Shown: positions 42,860-53,020, counted from the stretch's first letter. The stretch is 64,000 bases of DNA from Pyxidicoccus caerfyrddinensis (GCF_010894405.1 NZ_JAAIYA010000033.1:62001-126000), one strand, 5' to 3'. The notes: generated from the sequence alone by a model not told the origin. Numbers and translations are program-made.

Positions 42860-45800
42860 TCAGCGCGACGGGATGCGCGCCGCCAGCCACCTCGCCACGT
42901 CGGCGGCATCCCAATCCCGCCGCTGGGTGGAGCGCCCGTAGTCCGCCGCCGCGCCGCGCGCTTCGTCCAGCGCGGCGCGCTGCTTCCCGTTGAGCCACAG
43001 CGCGCGGGCCAGCACGAAGCGCGTCTCGCCCACGTTGGCGGGGTCCGCGCCATGGGTGGCCCGCAGCGCCAGGGCCCGCCTCGCGGCCTCTTCCGCCGCG
43101 GCGGCCCTGCCCTGCTCCACCTGCGTCAGCGCCAGCCCGGTGAGGATGTCCGCCAGCGCATCGGAGCCCGTGGCGTTCGCCGCCTGCTCCGTCCGGGCCG
43201 CCGACTCGAACAGCCGCTGCGCCTCCGCCCACCGCCCGCTCGCCGACAACGCGTGTGCGAGCGTGGACTCGTAGAAGGAGAAGTCCGCATGTCCCGCGGG
43301 CAGCTTCGCGCGGGCCATGCCCAGCGCGCGCTTCGCGTACTCGACCGCCTGGGTATGGTCGCGGCCGCGCAGCTCACACAGCGACAGGTCGCCGTAGGCC
43401 TCCGCGACCTCCAGGCTGTCATCGCCAGAGCCCCGGCGCGCGAGCTCCACCACCCGGCGCAGGTCCTGTCGGGCCTCGTCGAACCGGCCCAGCTCCTGGA
43501 ACAGGATGGCCCGGCTGGTCAACGGGATGGCCAGGTCCGGGTGCTCGGGGCCGTCCAGTTCCTCCAGGAGCCGCACCGCGCGGTCGTAGTACGCCCTGCC
43601 TCCCGCGGCGTCACCCTGCCTGCGGGCGATGCGGCCCAGGTGGGTGACGAGGGCCACCACCGCGGGGTGCTTGGGGCCCAGCGAGTGCTCCGTCGCGGAG
43701 AGCGCCTTCTGGAAGACCTCCTTCGCCTCCGCGTCGCGATTCGCGCCGTAGAGGAGCGTGCCCCAATTGAGGAGGGCCCGCACCGTGTCCGGGTGGTCGT
43801 CGCCCAGCAACCGGCGGTAGGCGGAGACGGCCTCGGCGTTGAGCTTCACCGCGGCCTCCGTGTTCCCCTGCGCGGCCTCGAGCCCCGCGCGGTTGGTGAG
43901 CAGCCGCGCGGCCAGCACCGGCTCGCCGCCCACGCGCTCGAGCGCCGCCTCCGCGAGCTCCGCGCCCAGGTGCGCCTCGTCGAAGCGCTTGAGCCGCCGC
44001 CCCGCCGCGAAGACGAAGTCCGTCCACGCCCTCGCCGCGAGCAGCTCGTGCCGCCCCGCCTCCGCCGCCACCGCCGCGCGCCGCAGCGTCTCCAGCGCGT
44101 CGCGCACGAGCCCGGAGTCGTGCTGCGCCAGCCCGTGCAGGTGCAGCACCTCCGCCGCCACCGGCCGGTAGCCCAGGGCCTCGACGTCCTTGCGCAGCGC
44201 CTGGACGGGCTCCATCACCTGGCGGAAGCGGCCGGCCTCGCGCTGCGCGCGCAGGTCCACCAGGGCCAGGCGCACCGCCTCCACCTTCGTCCTCAGCGCG
44301 GCGTCCGAGGGAGGCGGCGTGGGCGAGGCGGTGAGCACCGCCACCTCGCCACACGAGGCCAGCTCCGGGAGCGCATGGGCCATGTTCAGCGCGCGGGACA
44401 CCACGTCCCGGTCCGCCGCGCGGTACAGCGAGGACACGGACTTCAGCGCCTGCAGGCCGCGCGCGAGGCAGCGGTCCTGCAGCCAGAGCGTCTCCTCCGG
44501 CAGCCGGTGCACCACCGCGGCCCGGCACACCTCCCGGCGCATCCCCTGCCACTGGTCCGCATAGGTGCCCACCACGCCGCGCGCCGCGTCCCACGCCGTC
44601 TGCGCGTGCGGCAGTCGGGTGCCCGCGAAGGCCTGGTGGATGGCCCCCTGGGCCGCTGCGTCCCAGACTCCGTCGAGCGCCTGCTGCTGCGAGTCGCACG
44701 CGGCCAGGCGGCTGTGCTGCGCGTACTGCGGCGCCGCGAAGGCGGTGGCCGCCCCGAGCGCCACCACCCCGGCGGCGGCGAGCATGGCCCGCCTGCGCCC
44801 CGCGTCCCGGGAGAGCTGCCGCAGCAGCACGTGCATCGACGGGTGACGGTGGGCCGGCTCCGGGGCCAGCCCCTTCAGCACCGCCGACTTCAGCCAGCCG
44901 GGGACCTTCCGCCCCCGGCCCGCCGGCACGGGCGCGACGTGGCCGAGCGTGATGTTCCGGCAGACCTCGTCCACGCTGTCCCCGGTGAAGGGGCGCTCGT
45001 CGAAGAGGGCCTCGAACAGCGACGCGCAGAAGCTGAACTGGTCCGAGAGCGCGTCCACGGTGCGGCCCGCGAGCTGCTCGGGAGGCATGTACGCCGGCGT
45101 CCCCATGACGCGCCCGGGACGGGTGAGCTTGACGTCCAGCGCGCCCGCCGTTGCTCCGGCAACCTCGGGGCGCACGGGGTGCGCGTCCGAGGCCTGCAGC
45201 ACCAGCCCGAAGTCGGTGACGCGCGCGCGGCCGTCCTCGCCCACCAGCAGGTTGTCCGGCTTGATGTCGCGGTGAATCAGCCCGTGCGCGTGCGCGGCCT
45301 CGAGCCCCCGGCCCACCTGCACGAAGACGTCCACCACCTCGCGCCAGCCGCGCGGCGCCTGGCGCAGCCACTCGCGCAGGTTGCCGCCGCGCACGTACTC
45401 CATGGCGATGAACAGGCCCCCGTCCCACGTGCCGACGTCGTGGATGCCCACCACGTGAGGGTGCGCGAGCCGGGCCATCGCCTGGGCCTCGCGCTGCAGC
45501 CGGGGCTGCGCCTCGTCACCCAGGAGCGCGACGAGCTCGCTGCGCAGCAGCTTGAGGCACACCGTGCGGTCCAGCTCCGGGTCCCACGCGGTGTACACCA
45601 CGCCCATCCCGCCCTCGCCCAGCGGCCGCAGCACGACGTAGCGGCCCACCCGGGTGCCCTGCGCGAGTCGTCCCTCCCCAGAGGGCTGTGTGGGCTTGGA
45701 GGTCGCGGCAGCGGCCCGGCCCCGGCGCGCTCGCGCGGGAGAGAGCGGCACCGTGCGCTCCGGGTCGCCCGTGTAATCCGCGTCACCGTCACCCGCGCCG

Positions 45801-45952
45801 GCATTGAGCCACTGCGCCAGCAGCTCGCGGCAGGAGGCACAACCGGCGACGTGCGCGTCGACGTCCGCGCGCACGGCTTCTGGCAGGTGGCCGCCCGCGT
45901 AGTCCAGCAGCGCGTTCTCATCGAGGCAGCCCATGGGCTCGCGCGCGCTCAT
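42860..45952 (-). CDS. Ser/Thr protein kinase with zinc-finger N-terminus and TPR-rich C-terminus
   Basis: 1,030 residues. Residues 1-50 carry an anti-sigma-type zinc motif, HVAGCASC (His34, Cys38, Cys41). The Hanks-type kinase spans about 104-370: GEGGMGVVY, Lys134 in CLKLL, HRDIKPDN with Asp229, DFGLVL with Asp247, and GTPAYMPPEQL. A single transmembrane helix (AMLAAAGVVALGAATAFAA) lies near 392-410, followed by about 600 residues of helical TPR-like repeats. It starts with ATGA overlapping the stop of the sigma-factor gene, so the two are cotranslated. The zinc-finger/kinase fusion next to a sigma factor suggests that the kinase binds and phosphorylates or releases that sigma factor, as proposed for myxobacterial and planctomycete ECF groups. 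Confidence 0.9.
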   Translation of the reverse strand: MSAREPMGCLDENALLDYAGGHLPEAVRADVDAHVAGCASCRELLAQWLNAGAGDGDADYTGDPERTVPLSPARARRGRAAAATSKPTQPSGEGRLAQGTRVGRYVVLRPLGEGGMGVVYTAWDPELDRTVCLKLLRSELVALLGDEAQPRLQREAQAMARLAHPHVVGIHDVGTWDGGLFIAMEYVRGGNLREWLRQAPRGWREVVDVFVQVGRGLEAAHAHGLIHRDIKPDNLLVGEDGRARVTDFGLVLQASDAHPVRPEVAGATAGALDVKLTRPGRVMGTPAYMPPEQLAGRTVDALSDQFSFCASLFEALFDERPFTGDSVDEVCRNITLGHVAPVPAGRGRKVPGWLKSAVLKGLAPEPAHRHPSMHVLLRQLSRDAGRRRAMLAAAGVVALGAATAFAAPQYAQHSRLAACDSQQQALDGVWDAAAQGAIHQAFAGTRLPHAQTAWDAARGVVGTYADQWQGMRREVCRAAVVHRLPEETLWLQDRCLARGLQALKSVSSLYRAADRDVVSRALNMAHALPELASCGEVAVLTASPTPPPSDAALRTKVEAVRLALVDLRAQREAGRFRQVMEPVQALRKDVEALGYRPVAAEVLHLHGLAQHDSGLVRDALETLRRAAVAAEAGRHELLAARAWTDFVFAAGRRLKRFDEAHLGAELAEAALERVGGEPVLAARLLTNRAGLEAAQGNTEAAVKLNAEAVSAYRRLLGDDHPDTVRALLNWGTLLYGANRDAEAKEVFQKALSATEHSLGPKHPAVVALVTHLGRIARRQGDAAGGRAYYDRAVRLLEELDGPEHPDLAIPLTSRAILFQELGRFDEARQDLRRVVELARRGSGDDSLEVAEAYGDLSLCELRGRDHTQAVEYAKRALGMARAKLPAGHADFSFYESTLAHALSASGRWAEAQRLFESAARTEQAANATGSDALADILTGLALTQVEQGRAAAAEEAARRALALRATHGADPANVGETRFVLARALWLNGKQRAALDEARGAAADYGRSTQRRDWDAADVARWLAARIPSR

Positions 45953-46845
45953 TTCTGGAAGAGCTGGCTGATGCGCAGCTCCAGGTTGCTGCGCAGCAGG
46001 CGGATGATGCTCTGCAGCTCGTCAGGGGTCAGCTTGTAGCGCTCCTTCAGCAGCCGCAGCGTGTGCTTCACCATGGCCTCCCGGGCGTTGCCGAGCCTGC
46101 GGCTCAGGGTGGCGCGGTGCACCTGGTAGTGCCGCGCGAGCTGCTCCACCCCCACCCCGTCCGCGAAGTGGAGCCGCAAGAGCGTCTTGTCCTGGGGGTC
46201 CAGCGCCTCCAGCGCGGCCCGGAAGCACTCGGCGAACTCGCGCTGGTGGCGGCGGCGCAGGTAGTCGAGTTCGGGGTCCGCGCGGTCCGACGGGAGGTCG
46301 AGCAGCGCGTCGTCACCCTCGTCCTGGCGGGTGGCGCCCCGGAGATTCAACGCATCGCGGATGACCGCGGCCCGCACCCAGCCCACCAGCGGGCCGCGGC
46401 CCGAGTAGTCCAGGATGCGCGGCGCGTCTCCCACGAACAGCTTCTGCCGCAGTTGCTGGGCGAGCTCCTCGCGGAACGCGGGCGACGGGTCCATCCGCTC
46501 CGCGGCCCTGACGGCCCTGGCGAGGACCTGCTCGTCGAAGTGACGCAGCGCGAGCGGCTCCTTCCGCGAGCACGCGAAGGCGAGCAGCAGGTCCCCCACG
46601 TGGAGCGCCTCCAGTCCCTGCTCCACCGGGGCACCGGGCAGGAGCCGCTCCGCCATGAAGGCGACGAAGTCCTCCAGGGAAAGCTCCAGCTCCAGCTCCG
46701 GCCACGCCGCCGCCGCCTCTGAGACGCGGGCCTGGAGCCGGGCCTCGAGCCAGTCGCTGGAAGGACCGGTGGGAGCGACACCTTCCGGGAGGTGGCGGGT
46801 GAAGACGGCAACCAGACTCGCGGCCGGCGTGGGGAGCACGGCCAC
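45949..46845 (-). CDS. sigma-70-family (ECF-like) RNA polymerase sigma factor
   Basis: A 298-residue protein whose central region resembles sigma region 2 (RILDYSGRGPLVGWVRAAVI, then RDALNLRG) and whose C-terminus contains a region-4 helix-turn-helix (LRLHFADGVGVEQLARHYQV, then HRATLSRRLGNARE). It begins with GTG. An N-terminal extension of about 90 residues is unusual for a minimal ECF factor and may be a regulatory domain. The kinase gene overlaps its stop by 4 bases. It probably directs RNA polymerase to a set of stress or developmental promoters under kinase control. Confidence 0.85.
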   Translation of the reverse strand: MAVLPTPAASLVAVFTRHLPEGVAPTGPSSDWLEARLQARVSEAAAAWPELELELSLEDFVAFMAERLLPGAPVEQGLEALHVGDLLLAFACSRKEPLALRHFDEQVLARAVRAAERMDPSPAFREELAQQLRQKLFVGDAPRILDYSGRGPLVGWVRAAVIRDALNLRGATRQDEGDDALLDLPSDRADPELDYLRRRHQREFAECFRAALEALDPQDKTLLRLHFADGVGVEQLARHYQVHRATLSRRLGNAREAMVKHTLRLLKERYKLTPDELQSIIRLLRSNLELRISQLFQK

Positions 46846-46875
46846 ACTCTAGGTCATCCGGACTCCCACGCACGA

Positions 46876-46908
46876 ACGCCGCCGCTCCGCGTAGGGGAGC
46901 GACGGCGT
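46876..46908 (-). terminator. hairpin after the second M4 metalloprotease gene
   Basis: ACGCCGCCGCTCC (46876-46888) pairs with GGAGCGACGGCGT (46896-46908), 12 of 13 positions, about 30 bases past the protease stop. No T run. It also separates that gene from the sigma-factor gene downstream. Confidence 0.5.
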
Positions 46909-46936
46909 CCGGTGCCTCAGCTCAGCGCGGGTGGAC

Positions 46937-49900
46937 TCAGGCTTCGAACCCGAGCTGCGTGTACACGACGCTGGCGTTGTCGATGCGGAAGGTGGTCGGC
47001 AGGCCGGCGTCCTCGCGGACCTTGAAGCGCAGCCGCACCGTCTTGCCCTTGAAGGTCGTGAGGTTCACCGTACGCCGCTGGTAGCCGCGGAAGGTCTCCT
47101 CCCCGCTCAGGTCGGTGTTGGCCGTGACGGTCTGCAGGGGCTGCCATGCACCGTCCGGGAGCACCTGCGCTTCGACCAGGAGCGAGTCGGTGGTGCCAGC
47201 GTTGTCCTCCTGGGTGTCGATGGCCAGGCGGAAGCTGAGCTGCGCCGTCAGGAGGTCCTGGGGCAGGCCGACAATCTGCGAGAGGTAGCCCTCGTGCTGC
47301 ACGCCCTTGCCTCCGAGCCGGGCGTGCCTCGAGCCGAGGAAGGCCCGGGCGACGTTCTCGTCGTTGACCGGCACGGAGACCGCGCCGCTGAAGAGCCAGG
47401 AGGCCGTGCCGTCCTCGAAGTCCCCGTTGGACAGCGCCTGCTTCACGCCCTTGAGCGTGAGCGTCGTACCGGCCGACTGCGCGACGAGCGCGTTGGCGTG
47501 GTCGTAGATGCGCGCCACGACGGTGGACGAGCCCGTGGGCCAGCCCTTCGTCGAGATGAGGCTCGGGAACGCAGGGCCCTGCAGGCCCGTGGCCTTCACC
47601 ACTCCGCCCACCAGGTACTCGACCTTCTTGATGCGCTCCGGTGCATAGCCGCTGAGGCCCACGAAGTCGAAGCGCAGGGTCTGCTCGTCCTCGCGCAGCA
47701 CCAGCTTCGGAGCGCTGACCTTGACCGGGGCCGTGTAGGTCACGCTGACGTTGTCGAGGCCGTAGTCCTTGTCACCCACCAGGGTGTTGGTGCTGAAGCC
47801 CAGCTTGAGGGTGCGGCCGCGGAAGGGCAGCAGGTCGAGCTGTGCGCGGCGGTAGTGGCGGCCTGCGGTGAAGTACTTCACGTCCTCGCGGTCGAAGGTG
47901 GCCAGGGTCGTGAGGGTCCCCGTGTTCTCGTCCCGGACGGACGCCGCGAGCACTCCGCCCTCCTGGGCGTCCCTCTCGACGCGCACCCGGAAGCTCCACG
48001 TGGCGGAGGTGGCGTCCGCGGGGATGCTCACCACCTGGGTCACCTGCCCGAGCGCGCTGAAGACCGCGTTGTAGGCGCCGAGGAAGGGCAGGGGGCGCCC
48101 GCCGCCCGACTTGCCGATGACGCCCGCGGTGGCGAACCAGCCGGCCGTGCCGGCCTCGAAGTTCCCGTTCTCCAGCAACTGGTTCGCGCCCACCAGAACC
48201 ATGGGGAGCTCCCGGTCGGTTTCCTTGAGCGTGCGGTCCACGGCCTTCACGCGCACCGGGTGGGAGCCGAGGCTCAGCGTGCTGACGTCGAGGTAGGCCT
48301 CGAAGGGCGCGAAGTCGGAGTTGCGCTGCTGCGTGCCGGTGCGGAACTCGGTGCGCAGCACGCCCGTGTCGTCCCCGGCGGAGGCGACGACGAACACCGA
48401 GCCCTCGCCCTCGTCCAGCGCGGACACGTGGGTGTCCCAGATGACAGGGGGCGTGGAGTCCGTCGCAACCTGTCCCACCGCGACGGCGCCGAAGGCGTCC
48501 TTCACGGCGTTGTGCACGCGGCTGCCCTCGCCGTACACCTGCTTCGCGGCGGAGAGGTAGGCCGAGCGCAGCTGGTTGAAGTCCGGCTCCTCCGGCAGGT
48601 ACGCGGTGGTGGCCACGTACCAGAGCTCACCGGCCCGGTCCGCGCCGATGCCGGCCATGCCGTTGGGCAGGTAGCCGCTGTAGCGCGTGCTGTCGGGGTT
48701 GCTCACCGCGCCGTGCGCGAGCAGCACGAAGGCGTGCCCGTAGAGCGTGCCGATGACGTGTACCGGCTCCTTGTGGATGAACGCGCTGAAGTAGCGCAGG
48801 CCGTGGCGCACCTCGCCGCTGCCGTTCTTCTCCGGGTAGCCCTCGGGGTTGACCATGCGCGTGCGGAAGTTCCAGCCGGCGTGGGTGTCGGGGATGTGCC
48901 AGCCGAGCCCGTCGTGGCCGAGCGTGTAGAACTCGGCCAGCGAGCCCATCACGTCACCATGGCCCTCGTTGAGGCCCGAGGCGACCTGCTCATCGGTCGC
49001 GCCGAGCTCGTACTGCCACACGCCGTGGCCCAGCTCGTGCGCGACAATCTCCAGGCTGGTCTTCGGAGCGATGTTGTCCTCGCCCGCGGTGCAGCACTTG
49101 TTGCCGTCACCGAAGAACGGAATCTCGTGCTGGTTGCTCCAGTGCGCGTCCGTGTACTCGTGCCCGTAGTGGACGCGGGGGTTGATGGAGCTGCCCTTGT
49201 TGTCCAGGCCCTTGCGGCCGAACACCCTGGCGAGCATGTCCCAGGTCCGCTCGAGGCCGTAGGCCACGTCCACCGCCGCGGTCTCACCGCGTGTGCTGAA
49301 GGTGTCCTGGCCGTCCTCGAACTCGAAGCCGTCGCCCCACTCGTTGTCCGAGCCCACGTAGCGCGAGGTCTTGCTCGCCTTGTGGCTGGTGCCGTTCTTC
49401 AGGTTGCGCACCTCGTTGCCGGCGCGGTGCGGATCCTTCATTTCGTGGCGGTTGGCCCCCGCGTTGTAGCGGGTGCTGAGCGTGACGTCGCCGTGTTGGA
49501 GCGAGTGGCCGAGGCTCTCGACGGCGTCGTCCGCATGGCTGATGTCCTGACGCTGGGACAGCACGCGCCCCGTCGCCGCGTCGATGACGACCATCAGGGG
49601 CGCCTGGGCCAGCTTCGAGCTCTCGGGCGCGAGCCGGCTGCTGGTGCCGTCGGGTTCCTCCTCGTCCAGCGGGTATGCGGAGCCCGCGCGTGACGGGGAC
49701 GCCGGCGGCGGCTCACCCACGGGGGCGGGCGCGGGCGCCGTCTCCGGCTCGTCCGCCTCCTCGGGTGCCACCTGCGCGAGGTACACGAGGCGGTAGCCGG
49801 TGACGTCCCGGTGCATCTGCTCGCTGTTGCGCACGGCGCCCGTGGCGTCCGGCGTGTAGCGCACCTCCACCACGGGCTGGATGGCGAGCTCCAGGCGCGT

Positions 49901-50419
49901 GCTCAGCGGCTCGGAGGCCGGGCCATGGACACCCTCCGCGACGCGCTGCGCTTCAGCGGAGTCGATGCCCGGAGTGGTGTCCACGGTGATGTAGGAGGCG
50001 ACGTAGGGCGTCTCCGACGCGCCCGAGGCGTCGCGGTGAGCGACGATGCCGCGGCCCATCACGCGCGCGCCGCGGTGGAACTGGCGGAAGCGGAAGTGGG
50101 CGGTGCCGTAGGAGTCCAACTGGGCCTGTACCAGGCGCAGCTCGTCATCGGGCCCCAGGCCGAAGCGGGTGCGTGCGGCGTTGAGCTCCGCCGTCACCTG
50201 GGCGGCCTGGTCCGGGAGGGAGAGCTCGAGGCGCTCCCGCTCGCTGGGGCTGAGCTTCGGGCGCAGCGGGGCGTCCGGGTCCACGGCAGTGGTGCTGCCG
50301 GGAACGGTGGCCTGGGCACCGACGGTGTGCGGGGTACCCAGGGTGACGCTGGCGGAGAGCAACATGGCGCCCATCCGGAGCGCCCGCGAGGGGCGCCGGC
50401 TCAGAGACTTGCGATTCAA
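46937..50419 (-). CDS. secreted M4-family metalloprotease with C-terminal beta domains
   Basis: 1,160 residues. The start codon is TTG, supported by GGAGGAG six bases upstream. A signal peptide (MGAMLLSASVTLGTPHTVGA) precedes an FTP-like propeptide (AHFRFRQFHRGARVMGRGIV) and a second propeptide region with a Pro/Ala-rich, disordered insertion at about 218-262. The catalytic domain has HELGH at 461-465 and the third zinc ligand Glu485 in GLNEGHGDVMG. C-terminal to about 620 come two similar carbohydrate-binding-like beta-sandwich domains marked ENGNFEAGTAGWF and SNGDFEDGTASWLF, each with RRAQLDLLPFRGRTLKLGF or RRTVNLTTFKGKTVRLRF. It is a large extracellular endopeptidase, likely used in predation or fruiting-body matrix turnover. 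Confidence 0.9.
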   Translation of the reverse strand: MNRKSLSRRPSRALRMGAMLLSASVTLGTPHTVGAQATVPGSTTAVDPDAPLRPKLSPSERERLELSLPDQAAQVTAELNAARTRFGLGPDDELRLVQAQLDSYGTAHFRFRQFHRGARVMGRGIVAHRDASGASETPYVASYITVDTTPGIDSAEAQRVAEGVHGPASEPLSTRLELAIQPVVEVRYTPDATGAVRNSEQMHRDVTGYRLVYLAQVAPEEADEPETAPAPAPVGEPPPASPSRAGSAYPLDEEEPDGTSSRLAPESSKLAQAPLMVVIDAATGRVLSQRQDISHADDAVESLGHSLQHGDVTLSTRYNAGANRHEMKDPHRAGNEVRNLKNGTSHKASKTSRYVGSDNEWGDGFEFEDGQDTFSTRGETAAVDVAYGLERTWDMLARVFGRKGLDNKGSSINPRVHYGHEYTDAHWSNQHEIPFFGDGNKCCTAGEDNIAPKTSLEIVAHELGHGVWQYELGATDEQVASGLNEGHGDVMGSLAEFYTLGHDGLGWHIPDTHAGWNFRTRMVNPEGYPEKNGSGEVRHGLRYFSAFIHKEPVHVIGTLYGHAFVLLAHGAVSNPDSTRYSGYLPNGMAGIGADRAGELWYVATTAYLPEEPDFNQLRSAYLSAAKQVYGEGSRVHNAVKDAFGAVAVGQVATDSTPPVIWDTHVSALDEGEGSVFVVASAGDDTGVLRTEFRTGTQQRNSDFAPFEAYLDVSTLSLGSHPVRVKAVDRTLKETDRELPMVLVGANQLLENGNFEAGTAGWFATAGVIGKSGGGRPLPFLGAYNAVFSALGQVTQVVSIPADATSATWSFRVRVERDAQEGGVLAASVRDENTGTLTTLATFDREDVKYFTAGRHYRRAQLDLLPFRGRTLKLGFSTNTLVGDKDYGLDNVSVTYTAPVKVSAPKLVLREDEQTLRFDFVGLSGYAPERIKKVEYLVGGVVKATGLQGPAFPSLISTKGWPTGSSTVVARIYDHANALVAQSAGTTLTLKGVKQALSNGDFEDGTASWLFSGAVSVPVNDENVARAFLGSRHARLGGKGVQHEGYLSQIVGLPQDLLTAQLSFRLAIDTQEDNAGTTDSLLVEAQVLPDGAWQPLQTVTANTDLSGEETFRGYQRRTVNLTTFKGKTVRLRFKVREDAGLPTTFRIDNASVVYTQLGFEA

Positions 50420-50518
50420 GGGAAGCTCCTCCCGCCAGGTGGCGGGCCGTGGATTCGGGAGGGCATCGCTGCCCTGTCCCCATCCAACGGAACGACCCCG
50501 GGATTCTCCTCACCGCAT

Positions 50519-53020
50519 CTATTCTTCGAGCCTGACGCGAGCCCCGAAGCGCGCGCTCAGGGCCTCTCGCGTCCCCGGTGAGACGGTGACCCGTCCCAAC
50601 TGGAGCCACTCGAGCGCGGCGAGGTGGGGTGAGCGCGCCAGGGCGAGCGCCCCTTCGTCGCCGAGCCCGTTGTCACCCAGGTCGAGCCGGCGCAGGCGGA
50701 CCAGCGGGGCCGCCGCCAGGGCCTTGATGCCTTCGCACCCGAGCCCGTTGCGCGACAGGTCGAGCTCTTCGAGGCTGCCTGCCATGTCCGAGTCCGCCAG
50801 GGCGCGGGCGCCACGCGCGCTCAGCTCGTTCCACCTCAGGTCGAGCCGTGTCCACCGCCGGGGCAGGTCCGCCAGGGCCAGCGCGCCTGTGTCGCCAAGC
50901 GCCCCGCCTTCGAGCCCGAGGGACTGCAAGCGTGGCAGCGCGGCGAGGACAGGGACGACGCTGACACCGAGCCACCGGCGCTCCAGGGTGAAGTCCTCGA
51001 GGGTGCCCGCGAACGCCGCCCGGGTGAGGGCTCGAAGGCCGTCGAGGCCGTAGCTCTGTCCATCGCGGTCATTCGAGATGTCGAGGCTCGTCAGCCGGGG
51101 GAACGCGAGCGAGCCGAGAATGGCCGCCAGGTCCTCGTCATGGAGGTGGGTGCCCGTCAAGCCAAGGTGCACCAACTGTCCGAGGTGCGGCGAGCGGGCG
51201 AGCTGGGCCGCGCCTCCATCGAAGAGCAGGGTGTCGGTGAACGAGAGCGCGGTGTAGCGCCGCAGCGCGGGCAGCGTGGCGAGCCGGGCCATCGCGTCCG
51301 TCGCATCCTCGAGGACGAGCCCCGTGGCGAGCGGCGCGGCACGGAAGAGGGCGTCATGGTGGGCCAGGAACTGCTCGGCCGGAGTCCACACCGTGGACGC
51401 GACGGTGTTGCCGCGGCTCAGCAGCGTGACGGTCTCCGCGAGCTCATCGGGCAGCGCGTCGCGCTGCGCCGTGAGGAGCGCGTCCCGCCAGCCCGCCTCC
51501 GTGGTTCCACAGGCAGAACGGATGAGCGCGGCATGGGCCGGCCGTGGCCCGTCAACCGCCTCGGCGTACGCCAGCCACCTCCCCTTGTCGTCAGGAGCGT
51601 CCCGGAGCCCGAGGAGCAGGGCCTCCTCTCGCGGGCCCACCCTGTCGGGATGGGCGGCCTCCAGCTCCCGGAGGGCCTCATCGTCACGGCCGAGCGCGCG
51701 CAGGTAGGCGATACGCGCCTCGCGGAGCGCCGGGGCGTCCGAGGTGAGCCTCGCCGCGTCGACGAGGTCGAGGGCGGCTCGCGGTCGGCCGACGCGGAAC
51801 AGCCTCGCGGCCAGCTCTCCGAGCGCCTCGCTCGCGGGCACGCCCCACGCCATCGCGAGAACCAGCTCGCCAAGCCGCGCGCGCCAGTGGATGAGCGGAA
51901 TGACTTCGCCGTCACGGGTGATGTGCTGCCAGGCCGGGCCCGGCCCCGAGAGCGCCAGGAGCGCCTCGACGCGGCCGCTCCGTCCGGCGAGCCGGAGCCG
52001 GGCGATACGCGCCCCCGCTCCAAGGGCTCCCTCTTCCACGCGGCGCCCCAGGGCCGCATCATCGGCGGCATCGGACAGCGCGGCGTCCTCGAGCAGGGCG
52101 TCATCCGCCACGGGCTCGCCGAGGTCGACGACCCGTAGCAGCGCTCCGTCGCCATCGCGCAGCTCCCAGCGCCCGCACTCGTATTCGCCCGCGTTGTCAC
52201 CCGTCTGCCCGACCGGCCCCGTCCGCATGACGCCGCCAGCACCACCGGGGCCCGCCTCGTCCAGCGGTCTGCGCAGGGTCCGAATGAGCTCGACGCCCAT
52301 GTCATAGACGGACTCACGGCGCACGACGCCGGCGGCATCACCATGGCGCCACACCCCGTCCTGTTGTTTGTACTTGCCCTTGCGGACCCGCTGGCCCTCG
52401 GCACTCAGCGCGCCCGAGGGGTGGAACGAACGGCAATACCCATCCTCGCGCTTCTCCTCTCGAAGCTGGCCGTTCCGGTACCACAGGCGCATCCCGAGCA
52501 CCTCATCGCCGTTCTCGCCCCGCCGGCACATCTCCACCCACTCGCCGCCAGCCATCGGGCTCGCGAGTGGCGAGACCCCGGGCGGCCGGGGCGGAATGGG
52601 GACGCCGCTTTCGTTGACCTCGTCCCCGGCCTCATCGCGGAAGCGGGTCGCCATGAGGTTGCCCTGCTCGTAGACACACTCGTAGACCGCGATGACGGGG
52701 GCGACGTTGTCGAGCGGGCGCAGAGGCACCACGGTCGGAGAGCCCGGCCGGTAGCAGGTGCGTACACCCTCGATGCGGCCCTGGACATAGGTGCACTCCT
52801 GGGCCAGCGAGCCATCGGCATAGAAGCGCTGCGCCCGGCCGTGGGGCAGCCCCTGGACGTGCTCGCACTCGGAGATGAAGCAGCCCTTGGCGTCCCAGTA
52901 GCGAATCCGGCCGTGGAGGCGCCCCTCCGCGTCACGTGGCCCCTCCACCCATTCCTGCTCACCTTCGGACCACCAGGCGGCAGGGGGGCGCTGGTCTCTG
53001 CGACGGAGGGGCTGGCTCAT
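50519..53020 (-). CDS. YwqK-like/LRR multidomain protein
   Basis: 833 residues from ATG 53020. Residues 30-200 contain MORN/YwqK-type repeats (GRLHGRIRYWDAKGCFIS, GLPHGRAQRFYADGS). Residues about 463-503 (EALLLGLRDAPDDKGRWLAY) resemble the TIGR02996 domain common in myxobacteria, and from about 565 to the end are leucine-rich repeats of about 26 residues (LEELDLSRNGLGCEGIKALA). No signal peptide is seen. The frame stays open to a GTG at 53296 and the extra 92 residues look coding-like (GGYQQPRRIIVAAHALPFVE), so the true start may be further up or that segment may be a fused remnant; no good ribosome site was found for either. Its last LRRs were copied to 37924-38032. Confidence 0.75.
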   Translation of the reverse strand: MSQPLRRRDQRPPAAWWSEGEQEWVEGPRDAEGRLHGRIRYWDAKGCFISECEHVQGLPHGRAQRFYADGSLAQECTYVQGRIEGVRTCYRPGSPTVVPLRPLDNVAPVIAVYECVYEQGNLMATRFRDEAGDEVNESGVPIPPRPPGVSPLASPMAGGEWVEMCRRGENGDEVLGMRLWYRNGQLREEKREDGYCRSFHPSGALSAEGQRVRKGKYKQQDGVWRHGDAAGVVRRESVYDMGVELIRTLRRPLDEAGPGGAGGVMRTGPVGQTGDNAGEYECGRWELRDGDGALLRVVDLGEPVADDALLEDAALSDAADDAALGRRVEEGALGAGARIARLRLAGRSGRVEALLALSGPGPAWQHITRDGEVIPLIHWRARLGELVLAMAWGVPASEALGELAARLFRVGRPRAALDLVDAARLTSDAPALREARIAYLRALGRDDEALRELEAAHPDRVGPREEALLLGLRDAPDDKGRWLAYAEAVDGPRPAHAALIRSACGTTEAGWRDALLTAQRDALPDELAETVTLLSRGNTVASTVWTPAEQFLAHHDALFRAAPLATGLVLEDATDAMARLATLPALRRYTALSFTDTLLFDGGAAQLARSPHLGQLVHLGLTGTHLHDEDLAAILGSLAFPRLTSLDISNDRDGQSYGLDGLRALTRAAFAGTLEDFTLERRWLGVSVVPVLAALPRLQSLGLEGGALGDTGALALADLPRRWTRLDLRWNELSARGARALADSDMAGSLEELDLSRNGLGCEGIKALAAAPLVRLRRLDLGDNGLGDEGALALARSPHLAALEWLQLGRVTVSPGTREALSARFGARVRLEE

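Noticed and set aside
46931-49693. Plus-strand frame of 920 codons opposite the second M4 protease
   Set aside because: Antisense artefact; codon positions fit the minus strand, which encodes HELGH and a signal peptide.
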